Positions 16,194-24,182 of a stretch of DNA of 58,636 nucleotides are shown in pieces. Origin of the DNA: Iodobacter sp. (lineage in GTDB: Bacteria > Pseudomonadota > Gammaproteobacteria > Burkholderiales > Chitinibacteraceae); contig NZ_JANXSO010000026.1 in the NCBI RefSeq assembly GCF_025352645.1, positions 1 through 58,636 on the forward strand, given 5' to 3'. Under the pieces are notes generated by a model. It saw nothing but the letters and a program-made list of their open reading frames with translations. It searched no databases and had not been told where the DNA came from. The position numbers and the translations under genes are program-made. Position 1 is the stretch's first letter. The number at the start of each line of letters is the position of its first letter.

Positions 16194-17240
16194 TTATATT
16201 CTTAGTATTGTATCTAAAACTGTGTGTAGATTGAGTGAGTCATTCTGTTTTTTCTTAATATTTAGCTGATTTATTAGTTCAATATTTATTAAGCTTACTA
16301 ATTCGTAGCAGTCTGTTTTAGTCTTAAATTTTTTTTCTCTATCAAGCTCAGCTAAGCATTGTTCTAAATACATTAATGCTTGATTATGGAGAGAGTGGCA
16401 TCCTCTATATGCTGTAAATAATTTATTAATGTGTAATAATAGTTTTTTTTCTGTTCCCATTTTTACTGCATGTAATGCATGTTTATAATATGGGATGGGA
16501 AAATTTGGTTTTTTTAATAGGTATTCACTTTGGGAAATACTACAATTTGTAGCTATATAGCTTGCAATAATTAAATTAAATATTGTATAAAGTCCGCTTA
16601 CTATGAGTGCCCGTTGCATTGTGCTTGATGAAAAATAACTGTCATGATTGTTTATTTCATTGTTTGGAGTTATTAAAAAATTAATAATTTCAGATTCAAT
16701 TGAAATTATTAATTTTTCTGGGGCAGGGCAAGTTTCTACCTCCCCAATTAGTAGGCCGTGATGGGCTGAATAGCTGGCCATTGTAAAATGATGCTGTATG
16801 GTAAGCTCGCCAAAAGCCAATTTATGCTCAGCATAAACTGCAATTCCTCGGAAAAACTTAAAAACTTGAGCTACGTGAACAGGAAGTTGTCCTTTATACT
16901 CCACATCTAAAGTGTAGGGCATAAAGACACAGGACTTGGCTAATCGAAAAAAATTCTCTAATGTTGAAAAATCAGCAACTTCAGTTGATTTTTTATATGC
17001 AACTGTAGCCGCTTTCCATTGAGTGTCACCTTTTAAAATTGTTTTTAATGCTCCTATGTTCATAGGTTTTGCAGACGCAGAACGACCATCTTTATAAGGG
17101 CATGATGAGAAGTTGATTGAATCTATGTAATTAGTAAATTTTTTTGTGCTTCCTTCTAGTAAAGGTGTACCTCTTTCGTCACAAAAATCAGGAGGGATTG
17201 CCGACCATAAGATAGGGTAATTTTTAAGATTGTTAGACAT
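16194..17240 (-). CDS. Unrecognised 348-aa protein of the peptide cluster
   Basis: I do not recognise the family. It is the first gene after the leader-peptide gene and is followed at 140 bases by the second FolD. No signal peptide and no convincing transmembrane segment. The N-terminal third has YPILWSAIPPDFCDERG and a Cys at FSSCPYKDG. The middle contains a His-rich stretch, TIQHHFTMASYSAHHGLL, with four His in about 14 residues. The rest is predicted helical (ALIVSGLYTIFNLIIASYIA, a long Leu/Lys-rich C-terminus). A helical His-bearing protein next to P450 and folate enzymes could be a metal- or heme-dependent oxygenase, but this is speculation. AT-rich codons like its neighbours. Confidence 0.75.
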   Translation of the reverse strand: MSNNLKNYPILWSAIPPDFCDERGTPLLEGSTKKFTNYIDSINFSSCPYKDGRSASAKPMNIGALKTILKGDTQWKAATVAYKKSTEVADFSTLENFFRLAKSCVFMPYTLDVEYKGQLPVHVAQVFKFFRGIAVYAEHKLAFGELTIQHHFTMASYSAHHGLLIGEVETCPAPEKLIISIESEIINFLITPNNEINNHDSYFSSSTMQRALIVSGLYTIFNLIIASYIATNCSISQSEYLLKKPNFPIPYYKHALHAVKMGTEKKLLLHINKLFTAYRGCHSLHNQALMYLEQCLAELDREKKFKTKTDCYELVSLINIELINQLNIKKKQNDSLNLHTVLDTILRI

Positions 17241-17417
17241 TTTTTATGCCAAGTGAACGTTTTTTATTGTTTGTAAATTTATCTATCTTATCTATGATTA
17301 AAAAATACTTTTCCTTTGAGTTAAAATATCAAATACAAAAGTCTTAGCTTAGTAAGAGTCATGCGATGTAGATAATTTTCTAACTAACTAACTGATTTAA
17401 TAAGAAAATTTATTCTG

Positions 17418-17449
17418 ATGAGAGGCAGGTAAGTATACCCGCCTCTCAT
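17418..17449. promoter_or_regulatory. Hairpin between leader-peptide gene and downstream operon
   Basis: A 9-bp stem ATGAGAGGC / GCCTCTCAT with a 14-base loop lies 43 bases after the peptide stop and 177 bases before the next start. There is no long T run leftward, so it may be a leaky attenuator or mRNA-processing/stability element, as often seen after RiPP precursor genes, rather than a full terminator. Confidence 0.5.
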
Positions 17450-17492
17450 TTTCACTATATTAGTAAGGCTTTTTGGTTAGTGAATATATTGC

Positions 17493-17642
17493 TTATTGCA
17501 TTTCAGCATTGAAGTGTGGGCTTGAACGACCAGCTCCGTAGATTAAGCTTAACTCCTCGATCGACAACTCACGAAAATCTTGACTATCTTCTGAGGAAAA
17601 TACAGCTGCGGTTTTTTCATTCCTATTAAGATCTAGTTCCAT
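17493..17642 (-). CDS. Short peptide precursor with double-glycine-type (GA) leader
   Basis: 49 aa from the ATG at 17642, preceded by GAGG at good spacing; a 12-codon longer frame exists but lacks support. The leader ends FRELSIEELSLIYGA: counting back from Ala37 as -1, Leu26 is -12, Ser -11, Glu30 -8, Leu31 -7, Ile34 -4 and Gly36 -2, exactly the consensus cut by C39-peptidase exporters. The predicted core is only 12 residues, GRSSPHFNAEMQ. The divergent neighbours are a membrane-fusion protein and a C39 ABC exporter, and it heads the leftward operon. It is most likely a secreted microcin-like or modified peptide. The core has no Cys and few Ser, so lanthionine or thiazole chemistry is unlikely. 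Confidence 0.8.
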   Translation of the reverse strand: MELDLNRNEKTAAVFSSEDSQDFRELSIEELSLIYGAGRSSPHFNAEMQ

Positions 17643-17980
17643 GATATATATGACCTCATTGTTGGATTTACCAATCATTATTGATTAGTCGGTTCGTATC
17701 CTAACATTGTGTTTTTTACAGTGTCAATAACATGTGTATATGTTTTTTATATTGATATTTATAGTTGAAAATAGTGTACAAAATGGCACTGTTTGATTAT
17801 TATTTAATAGCATTGATATGTTACCAATTCTATGTATGGTAGTTATCAATACTTTAAATAGTATGAGTACGTATGTTGCTGTTTTATTTGGAGCAGAAAG
17901 TTATCTGTAGACTTATGGCTTATTTTCTTGAAAATGTAGGTGGAGGTACTTTTTTTATTCTGAGGCGTGAAAATATTTAA
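17643..17980. promoter_or_regulatory. Divergent intergenic region between peptide gene and exporter genes
   Basis: About 340 AT-rich bases separate the leftward peptide gene from the rightward exporter operon and must hold both promoters. Several TATAAT-like hexamers occur, but no single -35/-10 pair is convincing. No gene is seen here. Confidence 0.5.
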
Positions 17981-19258
17981 ATGTCTAATAAAGCTGATAT
18001 TACTACTACGTCATCGCCATTTTCTAGTTTATTTCGTAGGAATGAAAAAAACCTATGTGGCTCTATTTTGCTAGCGCATCCTGTTAGTTATGATGTTTTG
18101 ACAGGGTTGTTTATTTTTATCATTGCTACAGCGATCATCTTTTCTACTTGCTTTGAGCATACAAAAAGTATTCAGCTAGCGGGGGTTGTGTTGCCAGAAA
18201 AAGGTTTGCTGAGGGTGTTTTCTGGGCAGGAGGGGGTTGTGTTAGAGCGGCGGGTGATGGAAGGGCAGATGGTTGCGGCAGGGGATGTGTTATTTGTCTT
18301 GTCACGTGATTACTCTAGCGGCAAAGACCATCAGGTAAAACAAGGCGTAGCGGATTTATTGCAATCGCGGCGTAACAATCTGCTTGCAACTCAAGTCTTA
18401 GCGCAGCAACAATTGCAGCAGCATTTACTTACTGTGCAGCAAAAAAATGATGAATTAAAGAAAGAAGTGTTACAAATTGATTTTCAAATGAATTTACAGC
18501 AGCGCCGACTTGCTATCGCTGATGAAGTAGTTAATCGCTACCATAAATTGCAAGTGGCTAGTTTTATTTCTACGGCAGGGTTGCAAGATAAACTTGCAGA
18601 TCAAATTGATCAACAGTTGCGTTTGGCTGATTTGCAAAAAAATCGCATGATTATTGTGCAGGAAATTCAAAAAAATAGTGCTGATTTGCGTGATATCCAG
18701 ATTCAAATGCAGCAAGATCGATCCGCGAAAGAAAACAACATCTCTAGCTTAGATCAAGAAATTACAGAAAATGAAGCTAATAGAAAAACAGTAATTCGTG
18801 CTACTAAAGCAGGGGTCGTTAGCGCAATCAGTACTGAACAGGGAGAGAAAATTATTGCTGATCAAGTGCTTGCTAATATCTCCCCACTCAACTCACCGTT
18901 AGAAGGTGTGTTTTTTGTGCCATCTAGGGCGATTGGTTTTGCTAAACCGGGTATGGATGTTTTGCTACGCTATCAAGCCTATCCTTATCAAAAATATGGG
19001 CAGTTTCATGGCAAAGTTAAAGAAATATCTAATACCCCATTGCGTTTGGAAGAGCTGGCTTTATATGGACTAACCTCCTCCCAAGTAGAGCCTTTGTATC
19101 GCATTAAAGTGGCATTGCCAAGTCAGGTTGTTGCCAGTAAGCAAGAAAAATTTGCGCTTAAAACAGGCATGGTGGTAGATGCCAGCTTGCAATTAGAAAG
19201 TAGAAAGTTGTATCAGTGGATATTAGCGCCTTTATTCAATACTCAAACTGCGTCGTAA
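17981..19258 (+). CDS. HlyD/CvaA-type membrane-fusion protein of a peptide exporter
   Basis: 425 aa. Short cytoplasmic N-terminus, one transmembrane helix at about 44-65 (VLTGLFIFIIATAIIFSTC), a lipoyl-like half (GVVLERRVMEGQMVAAGDVLFVL), a long Gln-rich coiled-coil hairpin (about 120-270), the second lipoyl half (IRATKAGVVSAIST) and a beta-barrel C-terminus. Such adaptors link a C39 ABC exporter in the inner membrane to TolC in the outer membrane. It is immediately followed by the ABC gene with one base between stop and start. No outer-membrane protein is encoded nearby, so host TolC is presumably used. Confidence 0.92.
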   Translation: MSNKADITTTSSPFSSLFRRNEKNLCGSILLAHPVSYDVLTGLFIFIIATAIIFSTCFEHTKSIQLAGVVLPEKGLLRVFSGQEGVVLERRVMEGQMVAAGDVLFVLSRDYSSGKDHQVKQGVADLLQSRRNNLLATQVLAQQQLQQHLLTVQQKNDELKKEVLQIDFQMNLQQRRLAIADEVVNRYHKLQVASFISTAGLQDKLADQIDQQLRLADLQKNRMIIVQEIQKNSADLRDIQIQMQQDRSAKENNISSLDQEITENEANRKTVIRATKAGVVSAISTEQGEKIIADQVLANISPLNSPLEGVFFVPSRAIGFAKPGMDVLLRYQAYPYQKYGQFHGKVKEISNTPLRLEELALYGLTSSQVEPLYRIKVALPSQVVASKQEKFALKTGMVVDASLQLESRKLYQWILAPLFNTQTAS

Positions 19259-19259
19259 A

Positions 19260-21407
19260 ATGAACATACTTCCTTTTTTAAAGTTCTGGCAAAAAAAATA
19301 TTTACCTAGCATTTTACAGACTGAATCGGCTGAATGTGGTTCCGCTTGTTTGGCTATGATTGCCCATTATTGGGGCTATAAAATTGATATGCCTAGCATG
19401 CGGCGTCATTTCTCTGTTTCTCTAAAGGGGGCTAGCCTACGACATTTAATTCCTATGTCACAAGTGCTGGGATTGCAAGCCAGACCGCTTAAAGTGGATT
19501 TGACACAGCTATCCAAAGTAAAATTACCATGTATTTTGCATTGGAATATGAATCATTTTGTGGTTTTAAAGCAAATTAATTCATCGACATTGATTATTCA
19601 TGATCCCGCCGTCGGGATCAGAAAATTAGGCCATGCCGAGGTTGCCAAGCATTTTACTGGCGTGGTGTTAGAAATTACGCCAAGTAGCCAGTTTAAAATA
19701 AAAGAGGAGCGGGTTAAATTTAGTTTTCAATCCTTAATGGGGCGAATTGATGGCATTCGGCGTAGTTTTATTCAGTTAGTATTGTTGGGGCTGGCTTTAC
19801 AAATCTGTACTCTGCTAGCACCTTTTTACTTACAATGGATTGTGGACGAGGCATTAGTATCGGCGGATCGACACTTGATTAGTGTTTTGGGTATTGGTTT
19901 TTTGTTGTTGATCGTTTTGCAAACGGCTATTGGTACCTTGCGCTCATGGGTGACCAATGTGATGGCGACGAATATTAATTTTCAATGGCAAGGAAATGCT
20001 TTTTCTCACTTAATGCGCTTACCCTTGGCATGGTTTGAAAAACGTCATTTAGGCGATATTGTTTCTCGTTTTGGATCTATCCATACAATTCAGCGCAACT
20101 TAACCACTCAATTAATAGAAGGTGTGTTGGATGGTGTATTAGTTAGTGCCACTTTGATACTTATGCTGTGCTATAGCGTTAAACTAACGGCCATTACCCT
20201 GTTGGCTGTATTGATTTATGTTTTATTACGTTGGGCCATCTTCAGTGCTATTCAAAATGCAACAACAGAGCAAATTATTCACGCAGCTAAACAACATACG
20301 CATTTTTTAGAGTCTGCACGTAGTGCGCAAAGTATCAGATTGTTTGACCGTCAAGAAGAGCGCCGTATAGGCTGGATGAATTTACTGGCAGAGCAATTTA
20401 ATGCAGATATCAAAATAGCACGATTGTCTATTTCATTTCAATCTGCTAATACATTGCTTTTTGGGATTGAGCGCATTGTGGTGATTTGGGTAGCGTCCTT
20501 TTTAGTGTTAGATAATTATCTATCCATTGGGATGCTGTTCGCCTACATCAGCTATAAAGACCAATTTAGTCAGCGTATTGCTGCATTGATTGATAAGTTA
20601 TTCGAGTTAAAAATGTTACGTGTGCATGGCGAAAGGTTGGCAGATATTTTGCTCACGGAGCCGGAACCACATATGCAGTTATGTGAAGTTGACCCTGAAC
20701 AAATTATTGCTAAGATTGAGTTTAACAATGTTTCTTTTCGTTATGCTGATAATGAGCCATATATTTTAAAGAATATTAATTTAACCATTCCTGCTGGGCA
20801 ATGTATTGCGATTACAGGTGCTTCTGGCTGTGGCAAAACCACTTTATTAAAACTGCTACTTGGTGTGGTAGAGCCAACGGAAGGTGATATTCTCATTAAT
20901 GGGATGGAGTTAAAAAAAATTGGACTATCTAATTTTAGAAAAACCCTCGGTGTGGTGATGCAAGATGATTATTTATTCTCAGGCTCGATTGCAGACAATA
21001 TTTCATTCTTTGATCCAGTTTTAAAGCAAGAGCAAGTTGAATATTCGGCTAAGCTGTCCGCGATTCATGGCGAAATTATGCAGATGCCGATGGCTTATCA
21101 TACTTTGGTGGGCAATATCGGTTCTGGTATTTCTGGTGGGCAAAAACAGCGTATTTTATTAGCACGGGCTTTATATAAATCACCAAAATTGTTGGTATTG
21201 GATGAGGCGACTAGCCATCTTGATGTGAAAAATGAAGGGCTGGTTAATAAAGCGATTCAAGACATTGTAATGACGAGGGTGTTAGTAGCACACCGACCAG
21301 AAACCATTGCCAGTGCTGAGCGGGTGATATATTTGGAAACGGGGCAGATTACACAAGATACAATGGCTTCAAGCTGTATAAACTTGGCTCCTGTCATGGC
21401 CTCTTAG
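19260..21407 (+). CDS. C39-peptidase ABC exporter (CvaB-like)
   Basis: 715 aa with three parts. The N-terminal C39 peptidase has QTESAECGSACLAM with catalytic Cys26, His99 in HWNMNHFVVL and Asp115 in IHDPAVG, so it looks active. A six-helix transmembrane domain (about 160-440) follows. The C-terminal ATPase has Walker A GASGCGKTT, signature SGGQKQRILLARAL, Walker B LLVLDEATS and a switch His in LVAHRPETI. These exporters cleave double-glycine leaders and secrete the core peptide. The leader at 17493-17642 has the exact recognition pattern. Operon with the preceding membrane-fusion gene. Confidence 0.95.
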   Translation: MNILPFLKFWQKKYLPSILQTESAECGSACLAMIAHYWGYKIDMPSMRRHFSVSLKGASLRHLIPMSQVLGLQARPLKVDLTQLSKVKLPCILHWNMNHFVVLKQINSSTLIIHDPAVGIRKLGHAEVAKHFTGVVLEITPSSQFKIKEERVKFSFQSLMGRIDGIRRSFIQLVLLGLALQICTLLAPFYLQWIVDEALVSADRHLISVLGIGFLLLIVLQTAIGTLRSWVTNVMATNINFQWQGNAFSHLMRLPLAWFEKRHLGDIVSRFGSIHTIQRNLTTQLIEGVLDGVLVSATLILMLCYSVKLTAITLLAVLIYVLLRWAIFSAIQNATTEQIIHAAKQHTHFLESARSAQSIRLFDRQEERRIGWMNLLAEQFNADIKIARLSISFQSANTLLFGIERIVVIWVASFLVLDNYLSIGMLFAYISYKDQFSQRIAALIDKLFELKMLRVHGERLADILLTEPEPHMQLCEVDPEQIIAKIEFNNVSFRYADNEPYILKNINLTIPAGQCIAITGASGCGKTTLLKLLLGVVEPTEGDILINGMELKKIGLSNFRKTLGVVMQDDYLFSGSIADNISFFDPVLKQEQVEYSAKLSAIHGEIMQMPMAYHTLVGNIGSGISGGQKQRILLARALYKSPKLLVLDEATSHLDVKNEGLVNKAIQDIVMTRVLVAHRPETIASAERVIYLETGQITQDTMASSCINLAPVMAS

Positions 21408-21520
21408 TATTTGACTCGAAATAACTTCCTTGCATATAAATTATTGGTGTTGGGTTAGGCAATAGAGCTTCCTAAGCTAACAAGGCCCATTAACTTGGGA
21501 AGTTATTTTGAGCTGCATTT
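21408..21520. other. Host/prophage junction region
   Basis: Between the exporter gene and the phage lysozyme gene. Complementary AATAACTTCC (21420-21429) and GGAAGTTATT (21497-21506) are separated by about 67 bases. The left prophage attachment site should be in or near this interval, but the partner site and integrase lie outside the window, so it cannot be assigned. Confidence 0.4.
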
Positions 21521-21988
21521 TTAAGCCTGCAGTAACCGAACTTCCACCTCCCTTCTCATCACCAGCCCCGGTAGTTTTTTTCCTCCACCATAAACCCACT
21601 TCCGTAACTCATTCTCTGAAGCCCGCCAATCCCGCTGATTAATTCTGCGGCGCAAGGTTGAGTTTTGCAGCCTGCCAGCACCAAGATTAAATGTGAAGTC
21701 GACGATGGCGGCGAGGCGGTTTTCGGGTTCGCTGGCGAGGATGGGGCAGTATTTTAGGGTGGCATTGAGGGCGGTTTGCAGATCTTGTGCTAGGTAGATT
21801 TCGGCCTCTGCTGCGGTGATGGGCGGGTGATTGGGTTTACAGAGATGACCGTAGCCAATCGTTGTAAACCCTGCAGGACAGATATAGGGATGGGCGAGGC
21901 GAAGCGGATCATTTCTCTTCACGCGGTGGAAGCCTTCAAATTGCTTGCATAGGGCAATCGCGGCTTGGGGGATCATAAGTGTTTCCAT
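21521..21988 (-). CDS. Phage lysozyme (endolysin), GH24 family
   Basis: 155 aa from the ATG at 21988, chosen because GGAG lies six bases upstream and the fold starts there (IALCKQFEGFHRVKRND). GH24/T4-type features: catalytic Glu in CKQFEGF, then TIGYGHLCKP with the catalytic-region Thr/Gly, and VDFTFNLGAGRLQNSTL. It cleaves peptidoglycan at lysis. No signal-arrest-release helix at the N-terminus, so it needs a holin. It overlaps the end of the HNH gene by 16 bases and is the last gene of the prophage's leftward transcript. Confidence 0.93.
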   Translation of the reverse strand: METLMIPQAAIALCKQFEGFHRVKRNDPLRLAHPYICPAGFTTIGYGHLCKPNHPPITAAEAEIYLAQDLQTALNATLKYCPILASEPENRLAAIVDFTFNLGAGRLQNSTLRRRINQRDWRASENELRKWVYGGGKKLPGLVMRREVEVRLLQA

Positions 21989-22443
21989 AGTTTTCTCCGT
22001 TTGATCAATCCCACTGCCGAAGGCGTTACGCCAAATCGTCGTGCGATGCATGGGTAGCTGTCGTCGCTGGCGCGAATTAATATGACATCTGCGGCACTCA
22101 GCTTGGCACGGCCATTGCGTTCGCCATACATGTGCACCAATCTTCCCTTTATGACTTTGTCGGCCATATTATCCGCAGGGGTGCCAAGAAATAGATGACT
22201 GGGCCGAACACAACCTGGATTATCGCAATGGTGGCACACGAATAAACCTGTTGGAATTGGACCATAGGCCAGTTCGTAGGCGACACGATGAGCACGAAGT
22301 AGTACACCATCTCTACTCCCAATCAGCCCATACCCAAATGTTTTTGCTCCCGTCCACTCCCAGCAACCAGGTGTAATGTCAAAGTCGATCCGCGCAAGAA
22401 AACGATAGCGGATGGGTGTTGCTGGTCTTCCTGTGCGTGCCAT
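21973..22443 (-). CDS. Free-standing HNH endonuclease
   Basis: 156 aa. Central HNH motif: RAHRVAYELAYGPIPTGLFVCHHCDNPGCVRPSHLF-type pattern (His-Asn-His with paired Cys as in HNH_3/AP2-type homing enzymes), an N-terminal segment CWEWTGAKTFGYG, and a C-terminal helix-turn-helix-like tail IARRFGVTPSAVGLIKRR. It lies between the putative holin gene and lysozyme, sharing a base with the upstream stop (TAATG) and 16 bases with the lysozyme start. Likely a homing-type endonuclease that inserted into the lysis cassette without breaking it. Confidence 0.88.
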   Translation of the reverse strand: MARTGRPATPIRYRFLARIDFDITPGCWEWTGAKTFGYGLIGSRDGVLLRAHRVAYELAYGPIPTGLFVCHHCDNPGCVRPSHLFLGTPADNMADKVIKGRLVHMYGERNGRAKLSAADVILIRASDDSYPCIARRFGVTPSAVGLIKRRKLWKHL

Positions 22444-22919
22444 TATCGGCCCATCTTTTCAAGAGTTCTTGATAGAAACCAGAAGTTAAGCACACCGGCC
22501 CATAGTGCCTGATCCGCTTCTGCCCATACGTGCAGTATTGCCACGCTCCAGCCGGTGCCAGCATTTATGGCTAATGTGAACGTCGCTATTTTTGCCGCGC
22601 AGTATAAGGCCATAAACCAATAAGTAATCACGGGTCGCACGCTGGACGACAGGGCATCGGCCCATGGCACGCCGCTTTTTTCTCCTTGGGCGCGGATGGC
22701 GGTTTGTAAGGCTTCGAGTGCGCCGCTGTTCCATGCTGCGTCGCCACTAGCACCGATTTCATCCATCTTGGATGCACCACGCAGCTTTTCAAATTCTAGG
22801 GCTTTGTCTTGCATGGCCAGCTCGTGGCTGCGCTCGCCTTTGCGATCCAGCCATTTGAGTGCTTCGGGGGCTAAGCGAAATGCGCCACCGAGTAGGCCGC
22901 CGAGTAATGTTTCTAACAT
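22443..22919 (-). CDS. Phage membrane protein, putative holin-like (holin of 3TMs type)
   Basis: 158 aa from the ATG at 22919 (MLETLLGGLLGGAFRLAP). The N-terminal part is Gly-rich and amphipathic, followed by a charged helix (RKGERSHELAMQDKALEFEKLRG). Two hydrophobic segments, VITYWFMALYCAAKIATF and an aromatic C-terminus AGVLNFWFLSRTLEKMGR, resemble '3TM holin' family proteins of siphophages. The position beside lysozyme supports a role in lysis. Confidence 0.65.
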   Translation of the reverse strand: MLETLLGGLLGGAFRLAPEALKWLDRKGERSHELAMQDKALEFEKLRGASKMDEIGASGDAAWNSGALEALQTAIRAQGEKSGVPWADALSSSVRPVITYWFMALYCAAKIATFTLAINAGTGWSVAILHVWAEADQALWAGVLNFWFLSRTLEKMGR

Positions 22920-22920
22920 A

Positions 22921-23232
22921 TTAGCCTCCGAATACTTTGAGTTTGATCGCTGCACCGGCGACCAAGGAGAGTAAAAAGCCAGTAGTGATCATATGAATCA
23001 CGGTCTTCCAAGCAGTGCGTTTGGCTTCTGTAAAAGCGTCTAGCAGGCTGCGTAATTCGCGAATATCTTCTGCCGCTGTTTCACCATCGAGCCCCACATT
23101 GGCCAGTGCGCGTTTTGCGCCCATTTCGGCGGCGTGTTCTAGAAATTGCTTAAACTCACCGCGTGGCATCATCACCACGCCGTCTCTTTCTAGGGGATCT
23201 CGGTTGATTGGGTCCGAATCATGAATAGCCAT
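22921..23232 (-). CDS. Phage small membrane-anchored protein (DUF6127-like), lysis region
   Basis: 103 aa from the ATG at 23232 (MAIHDSDPINRD). A hydrophilic helix (RGEFKQFLEHAAEMGAKRAL...) is followed by a single C-terminal transmembrane helix MITTGFLLSLVAGAAIKLKVF. It resembles small holin/spanin-associated proteins located before lysozyme in siphophages. The start is chosen because the longer frame reads through the terminator upstream. Confidence 0.6.
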   Translation of the reverse strand: MAIHDSDPINRDPLERDGVVMMPRGEFKQFLEHAAEMGAKRALANVGLDGETAAEDIRELRSLLDAFTEAKRTAWKTVIHMITTGFLLSLVAGAAIKLKVFGG

Positions 23233-23247
23233 CTTGGCCTCCGACGT

Positions 23248-23270
23248 AAAAAAACCGCCTTGCGGGCGGT
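23248..23270 (-). terminator. Rho-independent terminator before the lysis genes
   Basis: Leftward: ACCGCC / GGCGGT stem with a short loop followed by seven T. It lies after the 220-aa structural gene and just upstream of the 103-aa gene, so it separates the tail transcript from the lysis cassette, which must have read-through or its own promoter. Confidence 0.75.
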
Positions 23271-23290
23271 GGAATGGTTGGGGTGTGGGA

Positions 23291-23953
23291 TCAGCGTTGC
23301 ATTGCATCCCTGACTACGCTGGCTAATAGCGGTAGCTTGCTTTGCACCAGTTGGTGAATATTCAGCCGACGTTTCATTTGCACCCGAGTGAGCAGTTCGG
23401 CGATGGGGATGTCGACCCCGCGTTTGACAGTTTTAAGGCCATGGGCATTGCGATGGGCACGCTTGAAGCGGGTCAGTTGCCGGTCGTTATCTTTGATGTT
23501 TTCAGAGAATAAAAACACTCGGCCATCTTGGGTTTGATTAAAGAAGGCATTGCCTGAGCGCATCAGCTCTGCGACGATTTGTTTAAATTTTTTACCACCC
23601 ATGCGTAAACCCGCTTGTTTAAAGGCAGCGATGCCAAAGGGGATGAGCATCTTGCCGGTGATGGTTCCGCCATATTCATGGATGCCTAGCCATGGAATAC
23701 GCGAGCTGATGATCAGCAGCGGTGGGCTGTTTTTATGCTTGGCGTACACCCGCGCTTTAAAGCTTTTAGCAAAAGAGGCGGATTTGATTTTCAATCGGCT
23801 GGTGACATGGGTTTGTACCGTTGCCAAGATGGCCTTGCCGCCGGTTTTAAATCCTTGGGCCGCTGCAGCGTAAATCTCTTGTTTGGCTTTGTCGCCGAAC
23901 TGCTTGAGCTGGCGTTGGATTTCTGAATTATCTAACTCGATTTTAAAGGTCAT
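23291..23953 (-). CDS. Phage structural/assembly protein (DUF6441-like)
   Basis: 220 aa, basic. The N-terminal EIQRQLKQFGDKAKQEIYAA and central HEYGGTITGKMLIPFG pattern resemble the gp10/DUF6441 group of minor tail or head-completion proteins of siphophages. Last gene of the tail cluster before the terminator at 23248. The exact role is unknown. Confidence 0.65.
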   Translation of the reverse strand: MTFKIELDNSEIQRQLKQFGDKAKQEIYAAAAQGFKTGGKAILATVQTHVTSRLKIKSASFAKSFKARVYAKHKNSPPLLIISSRIPWLGIHEYGGTITGKMLIPFGIAAFKQAGLRMGGKKFKQIVAELMRSGNAFFNQTQDGRVFLFSENIKDNDRQLTRFKRAHRNAHGLKTVKRGVDIPIAELLTRVQMKRRLNIHQLVQSKLPLLASVVRDAMQR

Positions 23954-23960
23954 GATGAGC

Positions 23961-24182
23961 TCAGACGTACCACGTTTCTGCGCTAGGCTTGGCTGCGACG
24001 TGGGTAATCACGTTTTGCTGAATGCTGACCTGATCACCAATCTTGACGGCGATTCTGCTGCTGACGATTCTGAGCCCAGCCGTGCTAGCGACTTCGATAT
24101 GATCACCATCGATGCGCATCACGATGCCGCTTTGGCTTGAGTCTCCACCAAGTAAATCACGTAGCTGATGCATCGTTTCCAT
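23961..24182 (-). CDS. Small phage tail-region protein
   Basis: 73 aa. METMHQLRDLLGGD start, then beta-rich VMRIDGDHIEVASTAGL and IGDQVSIQQNVI. Shares a base with the upstream gene's stop, so it is translationally coupled. Function not recognised. Confidence 0.65.
   Translation of the reverse strand: METMHQLRDLLGGDSSQSGIVMRIDGDHIEVASTAGLRIVSSRIAVKIGDQVSIQQNVITHVAAKPSAETWYV

Noticed and set aside
3130-17980. CRISPR array or tRNA genes
   Set aside because: No regularly spaced direct repeats with unique spacers and no tRNA-like fold were seen here or elsewhere in the window.
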